Part shown: piece by piece, positions 25,390 through 33,811 of the stretch | How positions within the stretch are numbered: position 1 is the stretch's first letter | How the letters are laid out: the number at the start of each line of letters is the position of its first letter | Assembly (NCBI RefSeq): GCF_020010925.1 | Contig: NZ_JAGJBZ010000002.1 | Coordinates: forward strand, 3,224,001-3,288,000 | Origin: Streptomyces griseiscabiei | GTDB taxonomy: Bacteria; Actinomycetota; Actinomycetes; Streptomycetales; Streptomycetaceae | Length of the DNA: 64,000 bases | Direction: 5' to 3' | Translations under genes and position numbers: made by a program | Notes under the pieces: generated by a model | What the model saw: the letters and a program-made list of their open reading frames with translations, nothing else | Database searches by the model: none | Told to the model about the DNA's origin: nothing

Positions 25390-26229
25390 TCAGGCGGCGG
25401 TCCGACGGCCGCTCGGCCGGGCCGCGGCGCGGCTGTGGGACGCGGCGACACCGCGGTCGTCGGGGATCTCCTCGCCGGAGAGCACCACCTGGTGCAGCCG
25501 CTTCAGCCGTTCGGAGGGCTCCAGGCCCAGCTCCTTGACGAGGGCCGAGCGCAGTCGCTGGTAGACCTCAAGGGCCCGCCATGAGCCGCCGGACCGGTAC
25601 AGCGCCGTCATGAGCTGCGCGCAGAAGGTCTCGTGCATGGGGTGCCGGGCGGCCAACACGGAGAGTTCCGGGATCAGTTCGCCATGACGGCCCAGCCTGA
25701 GGTCCGCGGCGATCCGCTGCTCCAGGACGGTCGTCCGCCGCTCCTCCAGGCGGACCACGTCCAGTTCCAGGACGCTGCCCACCTTCACGTCCACCAGCGC
25801 GGGCCCGAGCCACAGCCCGAGGGCCTGGCCCAGGAGGTCGGAGGCCGTGCGGTCGTCGCCCGCCTCCAGGGCCCTGCCTCCCAGCGCGGCCAGCTGCTCG
25901 AATTCCTGTGCGTCCAGCCGCCCGGGCCGGGCCCGCAGGAGATAGCCGCCGTGCCGTGTCATCAGCACGTCCTTCGCGTCCACGGCGTCGCACTCCAGGG
26001 CGGCGGAGAGCTTGCGGCGCAACTGCAGGATGTAGGTCTGCAGGGTCGTGGCGGCGCTGCGGGGCGGTGCCTCGCCCCAGATCTCCTCCATCAGGGTCGG
26101 CACGGTGACGACGCGATCGGCCTGCAACGCCAGGAGCGCCAGAACTTGGCGGGGTTTGGTGGCGCTGGGGACGAACGACGACTGTCGGTGGGTTGCGGTG
26201 AACGGCCCGAGAACCGTGATGCCCATCAT
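25390..26229 (-). CDS. SARP-family pathway activator
   Basis: 279 residues, the size of small SARPs such as ActII-ORF4. Two ATG codons in a row at 26229; AGAGGA five bases before the first. Seen: an OmpR-like winged helix (about 1-95, with KPRQVLALLALQADRVVTVPTLMEEIWG and LQTYILQLRRKL) followed by a bacterial transcriptional activator domain (about 100-250, RLDAQEFEQLAALG, HPMHETFCAQLMTALYRSG). SARPs bind heptamer direct repeats spaced one helical turn; matching arrays occur upstream of antE and between the two NRPS genes. It is probably a cluster-specific activator. The leader from position -11 to the start codon is identical to that of the amidotransferase gene at 51169. Confidence 0.9.
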   Translation of the reverse strand: MMGITVLGPFTATHRQSSFVPSATKPRQVLALLALQADRVVTVPTLMEEIWGEAPPRSAATTLQTYILQLRRKLSAALECDAVDAKDVLMTRHGGYLLRARPGRLDAQEFEQLAALGGRALEAGDDRTASDLLGQALGLWLGPALVDVKVGSVLELDVVRLEERRTTVLEQRIAADLRLGRHGELIPELSVLAARHPMHETFCAQLMTALYRSGGSWRALEVYQRLRSALVKELGLEPSERLKRLHQVVLSGEEIPDDRGVAASHSRAAARPSGRRTAA

Positions 26230-26892
26230 GTGCGTCCTCTGCTGTCTTACGGGAACGTGCCCCGAACACTGACAGGGCTTCCGCCGCGGGGCCCAGTGCT
26301 GCTGTCACGAGTCACCACATGAAGATGTCATGGCATGGCTCAAGCGGTACCGGAGGTGTGTCATGTCCACCGACCGGTCGGGTTCCGGTCATCTGCCGGA
26401 CATCCTGTCCACAAAAGCGCGATCCGTTCGCAACGGTGACGTGGCTTATAACTTTCAAGATCTTGCACGAAGGCTTCAAAGCCCGCCATCATGGATGCAT
26501 GAGCCTCCCCCCGATCAGTGCCCCTATTTCTGTCATGTCGGAATTATCTCCGCGCGGTATGTACCAAAATCACGGTCCTTTGTTCGGCATTTGTCCGGGG
26601 GTGTCGCGGTCGGCTCGCCGGGGCGCATATGCCATCGGTGACACGCGCCACTTTCCGGCCGTTCGGGCGGTTGCCGCCGGAACCGGTTGGGCAGGGACTT
26701 CGTGGAGCGAGCGGAATGCCGAGACGTGTCCTCGGCATTCTTCTGCGCGTATTTGTGGTGCCCTGACTATTTCATTTCCTCGCGGGAAACCAAACGGCGT
26801 CGAGCGCGGCGGGAAGTCCCGCATTGCGCGGCACGTTCGAGGTGGGACCGCTGCCGCACCGCGAAACGGGCGGCGCTCGTGAGGAGATTGTC
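26230..26892. promoter_or_regulatory. 663-base, lower-GC intergenic region between SARP and two-component genes
   Basis: No convincing gene is seen on either strand; small open frames here have atypical codon use. The GC content is visibly lower than anywhere else in the window, especially 26430-26600 and 26740-26800, as in regulatory regions of Streptomyces. It should hold promoters for the leftward SARP gene and the rightward kinase gene. A perfect hairpin at 26715-26739 is listed separately. No SARP-type heptamer array was recognised here. Confidence 0.55.
26715..26739. terminator. perfect 9-bp hairpin (AATGCCGAG, 7-base loop)
   Basis: AATGCCGAG-ACGTGTC-CTCGGCATT is a perfect inverted repeat followed by a pyrimidine-containing stretch. 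It lies about 155 bases upstream of the kinase start, so it may end a short transcript from upstream or act as an operator. It is not downstream of any recognised gene, which makes a simple terminator role uncertain. Confidence 0.5.
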
Positions 26893-28266
26893 GTGGGTGC
26901 TGCCCGGAGTGTGGGAAGGTGCGTCGGCGCCTTATGCAGAGCGTTTCGCGGATTTCTCGGGCGGCGGTGGCCGCGCGTGCTGGGCCGGCTGCCGGACCAT
27001 GATCTCCGTACCTACCGGCTGACGCGGATCATCACCGTCGTCCCGCTGGCGTGGATCGCGTCGCGGAGCCTGCTCGACGCGCTGGCCGAGCGGCCCGGGC
27101 CCGCCCCCGTCATCGCCCTCTTCCTGCTCTTCGCCTTCGTCTTCGCCGCCCAGTGGGCCGTCGTGACGATCGGGGCGCGGTGCCGGGCGAAGGGGCGACT
27201 GCCGGCGATCCTCGGCGCGCAGGCCGCCCTCACCTATCTGCCCGTCCTCTGGTACGGCACCTCCTGGGCCCAGATGGCCGGGCCGCTCGCCGCTTCGGTC
27301 CTGCTGGTCAACATGCGCGGGGTCTGGCTCGTGTGGTTCCTGGTCGTCGCCGGCGCCCTGGGCATCGTCTGGACGCAGGCGCCGTTCCACACGGCTGTCG
27401 GGTACGCCGTGTGCACGGTGCTGACGGGGTGGACGGTCTGGGGGTTCAGCAGACTCTCCGCTCTCGTCGTCGAGGCACGCGCCGAGCGGAGCGAGCTGGT
27501 CAGCGCGGCGGTGGCACGGGAGCGGCAGCGCTTCTCGCGTGACCTTCACGACCTGTTGGGGTGCAGTCTGTCCGCCGCCGTCCTGAAGGCGGAACAGGCC
27601 CACCGGCTGGTTCCCGCGGAGGCGGGGGACGCCCGCCGGGAGATCGCGGCGATGCTGGACCTCTCCCGCCGGGCCCTCACCGAGCTGCGGGTGGTCGCCA
27701 ACGGCTATCGGTGCCCGATCTCGTTCGCCGCCGAGGCGGAGTCGGTGCGGTCGGTCCTCGCCACGGCCGGCGTGGACGTCACCGTGGTGCACGATCACGA
27801 CCCGCTGGACCCGGCGCTCGACGCCGTCCTGGCCGTCGTGCTGCGGGAGGGAACCACCAATATCCTCAGGCACAGCAGGGCCGGGAACTGTCTCGTCACC
27901 CTCACCGTGTCCGCCGGCGTCGCACGGCTCGACATGGTGAACGACGGCGTGCTGCCGCCCACCGGTCTCGGCGACGGCCAGGGGCTGGCCAATCTCGCCG
28001 CCCGCCTGGCGGACCTCGGCGGCCGCAGCGAGGCGGGCCTCACCGAGGACGGCCGCTTCCGGCTCGTCGCGGAGGCACCGCTGCCGCCGTCGCACGGTCG
28101 GGCGGCCGCTGCCGAAGCAACGGGGGTCAGGGAAAGTGCACCGGTGTGGAGCCGGAGCGCACGGAACGAAAGTAAACGATCATGCACACCAGAATTCTGC
28201 TCGCCGAGGACCTCGACCTGGTCCGCGGAGCACTGGCCGCCCTCCTGGAGCTGGAAGCGGATCTGA
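26893..28266 (+). CDS. NarL-type sensor histidine kinase
   Basis: 457 residues from GTG 26893 with GAGGAG six bases upstream; the frame is open earlier without a site. Seen: several hydrophobic segments in the first 190 residues (IITVVPLAWIA, VIALFLLFAFVFAAQWAVV, LVWFLVVAGALGIVW), no large extracellular domain, then a HisKA_3 box with His219 in RFSRDLHDLLG and an ATPase domain (LREGTTNILRHS, GDGQGLANLAARLADLGG). DesK-like architecture. The last 28 codons overlap the response regulator gene by 85 bases, and the tail after LVAEAPLPP has no family match. It probably senses a membrane-related signal and phosphorylates the adjacent regulator. Confidence 0.86.
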   Translation: MGAARSVGRCVGALCRAFRGFLGRRWPRVLGRLPDHDLRTYRLTRIITVVPLAWIASRSLLDALAERPGPAPVIALFLLFAFVFAAQWAVVTIGARCRAKGRLPAILGAQAALTYLPVLWYGTSWAQMAGPLAASVLLVNMRGVWLVWFLVVAGALGIVWTQAPFHTAVGYAVCTVLTGWTVWGFSRLSALVVEARAERSELVSAAVARERQRFSRDLHDLLGCSLSAAVLKAEQAHRLVPAEAGDARREIAAMLDLSRRALTELRVVANGYRCPISFAAEAESVRSVLATAGVDVTVVHDHDPLDPALDAVLAVVLREGTTNILRHSRAGNCLVTLTVSAGVARLDMVNDGVLPPTGLGDGQGLANLAARLADLGGRSEAGLTEDGRFRLVAEAPLPPSHGRAAAAEATGVRESAPVWSRSARNESKRSCTPEFCSPRTSTWSAEHWPPSWSWKRI

Positions 28267-28793
28267 CGGTCGTGGCCTCGGTGAGCCGGGGGGACGACAT
28301 CGTCCCGACCGCTCTGGAGACCCGTCCCGACGTCGCGGTCCTCGACATCGACCTCCCCGGCACGGACGGGCTCACCGCGGCGACGGAACTCCACCGGAGG
28401 CTCCCGAGCTGCCGGACCCTGATCCTCACCTCGTTCGGGCGCCCCGGCATGCTGCGGCGGGCGCTGGCCGCCCAGGTGCCGGGGTACCTCCTCAAGGACG
28501 CCCCGCCGAGCCAGCTCGCCAAGTCGGTGCGCGCCGTCGCCGCCGGCCAGCGCGCCATCGACCCCGAACTGCTGCTCGACGCCTGGAACTGCCAGGAGAA
28601 CCCCCTCTCGGCCCGGGAGACGGAGGTCCTGCGGCACGTCGCCCGGGGCGCCGACGTCGGTGACATCGCGAACAGCCTGTGCCTGTCCAAGGGAACCGTG
28701 CAGAACTACCTGACCTCCGTCGTCACCAAGCTCGGCGCCCGCAACCGCATCGACGCCGTCCGTATCGCCTACGACCAGGGCTGGTTGCCCTGA
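28182..28793 (+). CDS. NarL/FixJ-type response regulator
   Basis: 203 residues, ATG 28182. Receiver domain with acidic pair in LLAEDLDLVRG, phosphoacceptor Asp55 in VAVLDIDLPG, Thr/Ser in LTSFG and Lys in YLLKDAP. LuxR-type helix-turn-helix at the C-terminus (LSARETEVLRHVARG, CLSKGTVQNYLTSVVTKLGARNR). It pairs with the kinase immediately upstream. Targets are unknown; its location between the SARP and the assembly-line genes suggests cluster control, but it could also be an unrelated pair. Confidence 0.9.
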   Translation: MHTRILLAEDLDLVRGALAALLELEADLTVVASVSRGDDIVPTALETRPDVAVLDIDLPGTDGLTAATELHRRLPSCRTLILTSFGRPGMLRRALAAQVPGYLLKDAPPSQLAKSVRAVAAGQRAIDPELLLDAWNCQENPLSARETEVLRHVARGADVGDIANSLCLSKGTVQNYLTSVVTKLGARNRIDAVRIAYDQGWLP

Positions 28794-28837
28794 GCCGGGA
28801 CCCCGGAGCGGCCCGGCGGGCGGCGGCGGCCGGATAC

Positions 28838-29617
28838 TCAGATTCCCAGGAGCAGCCCACCGCTCGCGTCCACGCACTGGCCCGTCACCCAGCGGGCGTC
28901 GTCGCTCGACAGGAACGCGACCACGTCCGCGATGTCCTCGGGGCTGCCCAGCCGGTTGAAGACGGAGAGGGCCTCGTAACGCGCCCTTGTCTCGGGCTGC
29001 TTGAGGGTCGGGTTGATCCCCGTCTCCGTGATACCGGGGCAGACCGCGTTCACGGTGATGCCCCGCGGGCCGAGTTCCTTGGCCAGCGTGCGGGTCAGTA
29101 CGTCCGTCGCGCCCTTCGACATCGAGTAGGCGATGACCCACGAGAAGGCGACCCGGGTGACCACCGAGGAGATGTTGACGATCCGTCCGCCGTCCCGCAT
29201 CCGCCCGAGAGCCTGCTGGACGACGAAGAAGGGGGCCTTGGTGTTGATCGCGAAGACCCGGTCGTACTCCGCCTCGGTCACCTTCGAGATCTCCACCGGG
29301 AGCGTGATGCCCGCGTTGTTGACCAGGATGTCCAGCCCGTCCTCGCGGTCCTGCCCGGCCAGCCCCGCGTCGAAGGCCTCCCAGAGCGTCGCGGCGTCCC
29401 CCGGCACACCGAGTTCCGCGTGGACGGCGAAGGCCCGCCCGCCCGCCGCGGCGATCTGCCCGACCGTCTCCTCGGCGGCCACCGCGTCGTGGCCGTAGTG
29501 CACCGCGACCAGCGCGCCCTCCGCCGCCAGCCGCGTCGCCACGGCCTTGCCGATGCCCCGGCTGCCGCCCGTCACCAGCGCCGTCCTGCCCGAAAGCCTG
29601 CCCACTGTGGTCCCCAT
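28838..29617 (-). CDS. SDR-family oxidoreductase, catalytic residues intact
   Basis: 259 residues if the ATG at 29617 is used; a GTG at 29650 would add 11 residues, and neither has an ideal binding site. Seen: cofactor motif VTGGSRGIGKA, NNAG, Ser in NISS, Tyr and Lys in AYSMSKGA, and the C-terminal VTGQCVDASGGLLLG. A FabG-like ketoreductase. In antimycin clusters a discrete ketoreductase (AntM) reduces the polyketide ketone; this gene and the SDR at 43933 are the two candidates for that job here. It lies downstream of the PKS gene on the same strand, 237 bases away, with its own repeat-rich upstream region. Confidence 0.86.
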   Translation of the reverse strand: MGTTVGRLSGRTALVTGGSRGIGKAVATRLAAEGALVAVHYGHDAVAAEETVGQIAAAGGRAFAVHAELGVPGDAATLWEAFDAGLAGQDREDGLDILVNNAGITLPVEISKVTEAEYDRVFAINTKAPFFVVQQALGRMRDGGRIVNISSVVTRVAFSWVIAYSMSKGATDVLTRTLAKELGPRGITVNAVCPGITETGINPTLKQPETRARYEALSVFNRLGSPEDIADVVAFLSSDDARWVTGQCVDASGGLLLGI

Positions 29618-29652
29618 TCTCCGGCGTCCGCGGGCAGCGCCCGACGGCACGC

Positions 29653-29757
29653 GATCGGTACTTCGGATGGTGATCGGTACTGCGGATGTCGACGGCCGAG
29701 GTCGTCCCGGCCGGTTCTTCGAGTCGTGTCCTGAGTCGCCTCACCGAGTCGCCTCAC
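29653..29757. repeat. two sets of direct repeats upstream of the SDR gene
   Basis: Set 1: GATCGGTACTTCGGATG and GATCGGTACTGCGGATG (29653-29688), 19-bp period, one mismatch. Set 2: GAGTCG three times at 29721, 29733 and 29746, the last two extended to the exact 12-mer GAGTCGCCTCAC. They lie within 140 bases upstream of the leftward SDR start, where an operator would be. The spacings do not match the 11-bp SARP pattern. Confidence 0.55.
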
Positions 29758-29854
29758 TCAAGGAGGAGTGCCGGGGCGGCCCCCGGAATCCCCCGCCCCG
29801 TGCGACAGCGGCGTGAGCCACGCCATACCGGTGGGTACGGCCCGTGCCGTCCCG

Positions 29855-32800
29855 TCAGTCGTCGAGCGCCCGCAGGGCGGACGCCACCACCTCGCCGATC
29901 CTGGCGATCGGCTCCGGCTCGGTCATCTCGTAGTGGCCGCAGGGCACTTGGTGGTCGTCGATCACGCCGTCGACGTACGCGCTCCACTCCTCGGCCTTGT
30001 CCGGAGCGTCGGACGGGTCGTCCGACGGATCGTCCGACGGGTCGTCCGAGCCGTCGGCACCGGCCGCCGCACCGCCGATCGCGCTGAAGAACAGCACGTC
30101 GCCGTGGAACACACCGAGGCTGAACTCGGGCGCGACGCGCAGGTTGTTGCGCATGACCCGGGCGATGGCGGCCGCCTCCTCGGCCGTCACCTCCGCGCCC
30201 GGTGCCGGGCCGGAGGTGTCGAGCAGCCGCAGCAGCGCGGCGACATCGGCCGGCGCGCCGGGCGGCGGGTGGACACCGGTCAGCCGGGAGACCAGGGCCG
30301 CCACCTGCCGCTCCGCCACCTCGGGGGACGGTGGATGCAGGTGCAGCAGCGGGGAGTCCAGCATGGCCAGCAGTTCCACTCGCTCCCCCTCGCCCTGCAG
30401 CGCCGTGGCCATGGCGTGGGCCACCATCCCGCCGTAGGACCAGCCGAGGAGCCGGTAGGGGCCCTCCGGCTGGATCTCGCGCAGCAGTTCCAGGTAGAAG
30501 GCGACCATCTCCTTCGCGTCGCCGGCGGGCGGCGCGACCCCGTCCAGCCCGCGCGCCTGGAGGGCGTGCACCGGCTGCTCCTCCCCGAGGTGGGCGAGGA
30601 GCCCGGCGTACCGCCAGCCGATGCCGCCGCCGGGGTGCAGACAGAACAGCGGGCGCCGGTCGCCCGCCGTGCGCAGGGGGAGGACCGGGGCGAAGGCGTC
30701 CCGGCCCGCGCCACGGCGGCCCGCGCGGTCCAGCAGATCCGCGACGGTGGGGGCGGCCAGCACCGCCGAGCCCGGCACGTCGAGCACACCGGCCCGGCGC
30801 AGCCGCCCGGCCAGGATCACCCCGCGCATGGAGTCGCCGCCCAGGTCGAAGAAGTTGTCGTGGACGCCGACCGGCTCCACCCCGAGCACCTCCTGCCACT
30901 GCCCGGCGACCGTGCTCTCCAGGTCGCTGCGGGGAGCCACGTACGGGGTCCGCAGATGCGGCCGGGGAGCCAGGGCGCGGGTGGACGACGGGCCGGTGGT
31001 CGCGGGGGAGGGGCCCGTCGCCGTCGAGGTGTCCGCGCCGTCCGCGGGGTGCGGCGGCGGGGCGCCGTCGGGCCCGGGGTGTGCGGACATTCGAGGCGGG
31101 TCGATCCAGTGGCTCCGGCGGTCGAAGGCGTAGCCGGGCAGCTGAACCCCCGGTCCGTGGTCCCGGTCGCCGCCCAGCGGGGCAAGGTCGACCGGCACAC
31201 CGGCCGTCCACAACCGGGCGAGCGCCTCGGTGAACACCTCGGCGTCCGACCGCGCGGAGCGGGCGTGCCGCATCGTGACGACCGTGGTCGGCGACGCCTC
31301 CGGCAGACACGCCCGGGCCAGCTTCGACAGCGTGTCCCCGGGGCCGACCTCCACCAACAGCGGCTCGCCGCCCTCCCACAGGGCCGTGACCCCGTCGGCG
31401 AAGCGCACGGTCCGCCGGAGCTGGTCGACCCAGTGCCCGACACTCGTCGCCTGCTCGTCGGTGACCCAGGTGCCGGTGGAGTCGGTGACATAGGGAATCC
31501 GGGGCGGGCGCAGGGTGACCCCGCGCACGGCCTCGGCGAACTCACCGAGGATCGGGTCGAGCAGATGGGAGTGGGCCGCGAGCGCCAGCGTCAGCCGGCG
31601 GTGCGGGACCTCCTCGGCCAGCAGCCGCCGCTCCAGCGCGGCCACCGCCTCCTCGTCCCCCGCGACCGTACAGGCGTCCGGTCCGTTCACCACGCTGAGC
31701 GAGAGCCCGTCGGTCAGCCGGGGGCGCAGCTCCTCCTCGCCCAGGGCGACGCTGACGGTGGCGCCCCCGGCCGCGACCATCAGCCGGGCCCGCTCCGCCA
31801 CCAGCGGCAGCATGTCCTCAAGCTCCATCACCCCGGCGAGACAGGCCGCGGTGAACTCGCCGAGGGAGTGGCCGATCAGGGCGTCCGGACGGACCCCGCG
31901 CTCCATCAGCACGGTGGCCAGGGCGTATTCGGTGACGACCACCGACAGCAGCCCCAGCACCCCGGGGTCGGCGGTGTCGGAGCCGTACAGCGACTCCCGC
32001 AGATCCCGGCCCAGCACGGGCCGCAGGATGCCGGCGCAGTGGTCGACGACATCCCGGTACGGGGCACAGGAGCGGTACAACTCCGCGCCCATACCGGGGT
32101 GGTGGGCACCCCCGCCGGGCAGCAGGAAGGCGGTGCGCGGGGACCGGTCCGCGCCCTCGGCGGGGGTGTCGGACAGCGGACGGCGCAGGGCCTCGACGGC
32201 GCCCCCGCCGCTCCCGGCGACCACCGCGGCCCGGTGGGGCATCGCGGGACGACGGGTCCGCAGGGTGTGGGAGACCTCGGCCAGGTCCGCGCCGGGGCGG
32301 TCCGACAGATACGCGGCGAGCCGGTCGCCCTGGCCGCGCAGGGCGCCGGGGGTCCGCGCGGACAGCGGCAGCACCTGCCACCGGGGGCCGGGGGCGTCCT
32401 CCCGGGGCTCCGGCCGCTCCGGTACGGCCGGAGCCTCCTCCAGGACGACATGGGCGTTCGTCCCGCCGATTCCGAAGGCGCTGACCCCCGCGCGGCGCGG
32501 ACCGTCCTCGGACCGCCACTCCTCCAGGCCGGCCGGCACCCGGAACGGGCTCTCGGCCAGGTCGATCAGCGGGTTCGGGTTCCGGAAGTGCGCGACCGGC
32601 GGGATCTTCCGGTGCTCCAGGACCAGTACGGCCTTGATGAACCCCGCCAGCCCGGCCGCCGCCCCGAGATGGCCGATGTTGGGCTTGACCGACCCGAGCG
32701 CGCAGAACTGCCTGCGGTCGGTGGTCTCCCGGAACACCCGGGTCAGCGCCTCCACCTCGATGGGGTCGCCGAGACTGGTGCCCGTGCCGTGGGCCTCCAG

Positions 32801-33811
32801 ATAGCCGATGGAGTCGGCGTCGACACCGGCCAGCGTCTGGGCCATGAGGATCGCCTCGCACTGCCCCTCCGTGCTGGGCGCGCTGAAACCCACCTTCCGG
32901 CGGCCGTCGTTGTTGACCGCCGACCCCTTGACCACGGCCCTGATCCGGTCCCCGTCCGCCAGGGCGTCCGACAGCCGCTTGAGGACCACCACACCCACCC
33001 CGTCGCCCGGCACCGTGCCCGCGGCCTCCGCGTCGAAGGCCCGGCATGTGCCGTCCGGGGAGAACACCCCGCCCGGGACGTGCTGGTAGCCGAGCTTCGC
33101 CGAGGGGTTGACCGAGACCGCGCCGGCCAGCGCGATGTCGCAGGAGAGGTTCAACAGGTCCTGGCAGGCGGTGTGGACCGCCACCAGACCGGTCGAGCAT
33201 GCCGTCTGCAGCGACAGGCTCGGACCGGTCAGGCCCAGTTCGTACGAGACCCTGGTGGCCAGCGTGCCCAGCGAGTTGGCGGCGGTGGTGTGGACCAGCT
33301 CCACCGAGCCGGGCCGGCCGGCGAACCTCGGGTACACATGTGAGGCGTAGTAACGGCTGTCCCCGGCGCCCGCGTAGACGCCGATCGTCCGGCCCTCCCG
33401 GTCGGCCGCGTACCCGGCGGCCTCCAGCGCGTGGTAGGCGCACTCCAGCAGCAGCCGCTGCTGCGGGTCCACGATCGCGGCCTCGGCCGGGCTGTAGCCG
33501 AAGAAGGCCGCGTCGAACAGGTCGATGCCCTCGATGACCGACGCCCGGCGCACCAGGGACGGGTCGGACAGGTCCGCCGGGTCCCCGCCGGCGGCGAGGA
33601 ACTCCTCCTCGCCGACCGGGCGTACCGACTCCCGGCCGGCGGCGATGTTCTCCCAGAACTCCTCCACCGTGTCGGCCCCGGGGAAGCGCCCCGCGAGGCC
33701 GATGACGGCGATGTCGTCGTCCGCGAACCCGTGGGATCCGTCGAAACCGTCGGATCCGACGGACCCGTGGGACGTGTCGGTCCGGTTCTCGTGCTCCGGC
33801 ATGTCAGTCAT
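29855..33811 (-). CDS. type I PKS with terminal thioesterase, KS-AT-ACP-TE (AntD-like)
   Basis: 1318 residues; ATG 33811 overlaps the end of the upstream NRPS gene by 8 bases. Domains: KS (about 34-455; Cys near 202 in QTACSTGL, His in EAHGTGTSLG and NIGHLGAAAG), AT (about 515-860; Ser near 648 in GHSLGEF; the specificity motif reads AHSH instead of HAFH or YASH), carrier protein (Ser near 992 in LGGDSMRG) and TE (about 1045-1318; Ser near 1124 in GWSYGGM, His in CGHYEM). This is the domain order of AntD, which extends with an alkylmalonyl unit and closes the macrocycle. The non-standard AT motif fits an unusual extender from CCR. An acidic SDDP repeat lies in the TE. No ketoreductase, so a discrete SDR must act. 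Confidence 0.88.
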   Translation of the reverse strand: MTDMPEHENRTDTSHGSVGSDGFDGSHGFADDDIAVIGLAGRFPGADTVEEFWENIAAGRESVRPVGEEEFLAAGGDPADLSDPSLVRRASVIEGIDLFDAAFFGYSPAEAAIVDPQQRLLLECAYHALEAAGYAADREGRTIGVYAGAGDSRYYASHVYPRFAGRPGSVELVHTTAANSLGTLATRVSYELGLTGPSLSLQTACSTGLVAVHTACQDLLNLSCDIALAGAVSVNPSAKLGYQHVPGGVFSPDGTCRAFDAEAAGTVPGDGVGVVVLKRLSDALADGDRIRAVVKGSAVNNDGRRKVGFSAPSTEGQCEAILMAQTLAGVDADSIGYLEAHGTGTSLGDPIEVEALTRVFRETTDRRQFCALGSVKPNIGHLGAAAGLAGFIKAVLVLEHRKIPPVAHFRNPNPLIDLAESPFRVPAGLEEWRSEDGPRRAGVSAFGIGGTNAHVVLEEAPAVPERPEPREDAPGPRWQVLPLSARTPGALRGQGDRLAAYLSDRPGADLAEVSHTLRTRRPAMPHRAAVVAGSGGGAVEALRRPLSDTPAEGADRSPRTAFLLPGGGAHHPGMGAELYRSCAPYRDVVDHCAGILRPVLGRDLRESLYGSDTADPGVLGLLSVVVTEYALATVLMERGVRPDALIGHSLGEFTAACLAGVMELEDMLPLVAERARLMVAAGGATVSVALGEEELRPRLTDGLSLSVVNGPDACTVAGDEEAVAALERRLLAEEVPHRRLTLALAAHSHLLDPILGEFAEAVRGVTLRPPRIPYVTDSTGTWVTDEQATSVGHWVDQLRRTVRFADGVTALWEGGEPLLVEVGPGDTLSKLARACLPEASPTTVVTMRHARSARSDAEVFTEALARLWTAGVPVDLAPLGGDRDHGPGVQLPGYAFDRRSHWIDPPRMSAHPGPDGAPPPHPADGADTSTATGPSPATTGPSSTRALAPRPHLRTPYVAPRSDLESTVAGQWQEVLGVEPVGVHDNFFDLGGDSMRGVILAGRLRRAGVLDVPGSAVLAAPTVADLLDRAGRRGAGRDAFAPVLPLRTAGDRRPLFCLHPGGGIGWRYAGLLAHLGEEQPVHALQARGLDGVAPPAGDAKEMVAFYLELLREIQPEGPYRLLGWSYGGMVAHAMATALQGEGERVELLAMLDSPLLHLHPPSPEVAERQVAALVSRLTGVHPPPGAPADVAALLRLLDTSGPAPGAEVTAEEAAAIARVMRNNLRVAPEFSLGVFHGDVLFFSAIGGAAAGADGSDDPSDDPSDDPSDAPDKAEEWSAYVDGVIDDHQVPCGHYEMTEPEPIARIGEVVASALRALDD
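30006..30050. repeat. 12-bp tandem repeats inside the thioesterase domain
   Basis: Nearly four copies of a GTCGTCCGACGG-like unit encode the repeated Ser-Asp-Asp-Pro segment in a surface loop of the TE domain. The frame is preserved. Copy number may vary between strains. Confidence 0.7.

Noticed and set aside
26330..26641. Possible 103-residue gene in the intergenic region before the kinase
   Set aside because: Codon usage is not Streptomyces-like, no ribosome site is present and the translation has no recognisable pattern; the region is AT-richer regulatory sequence.
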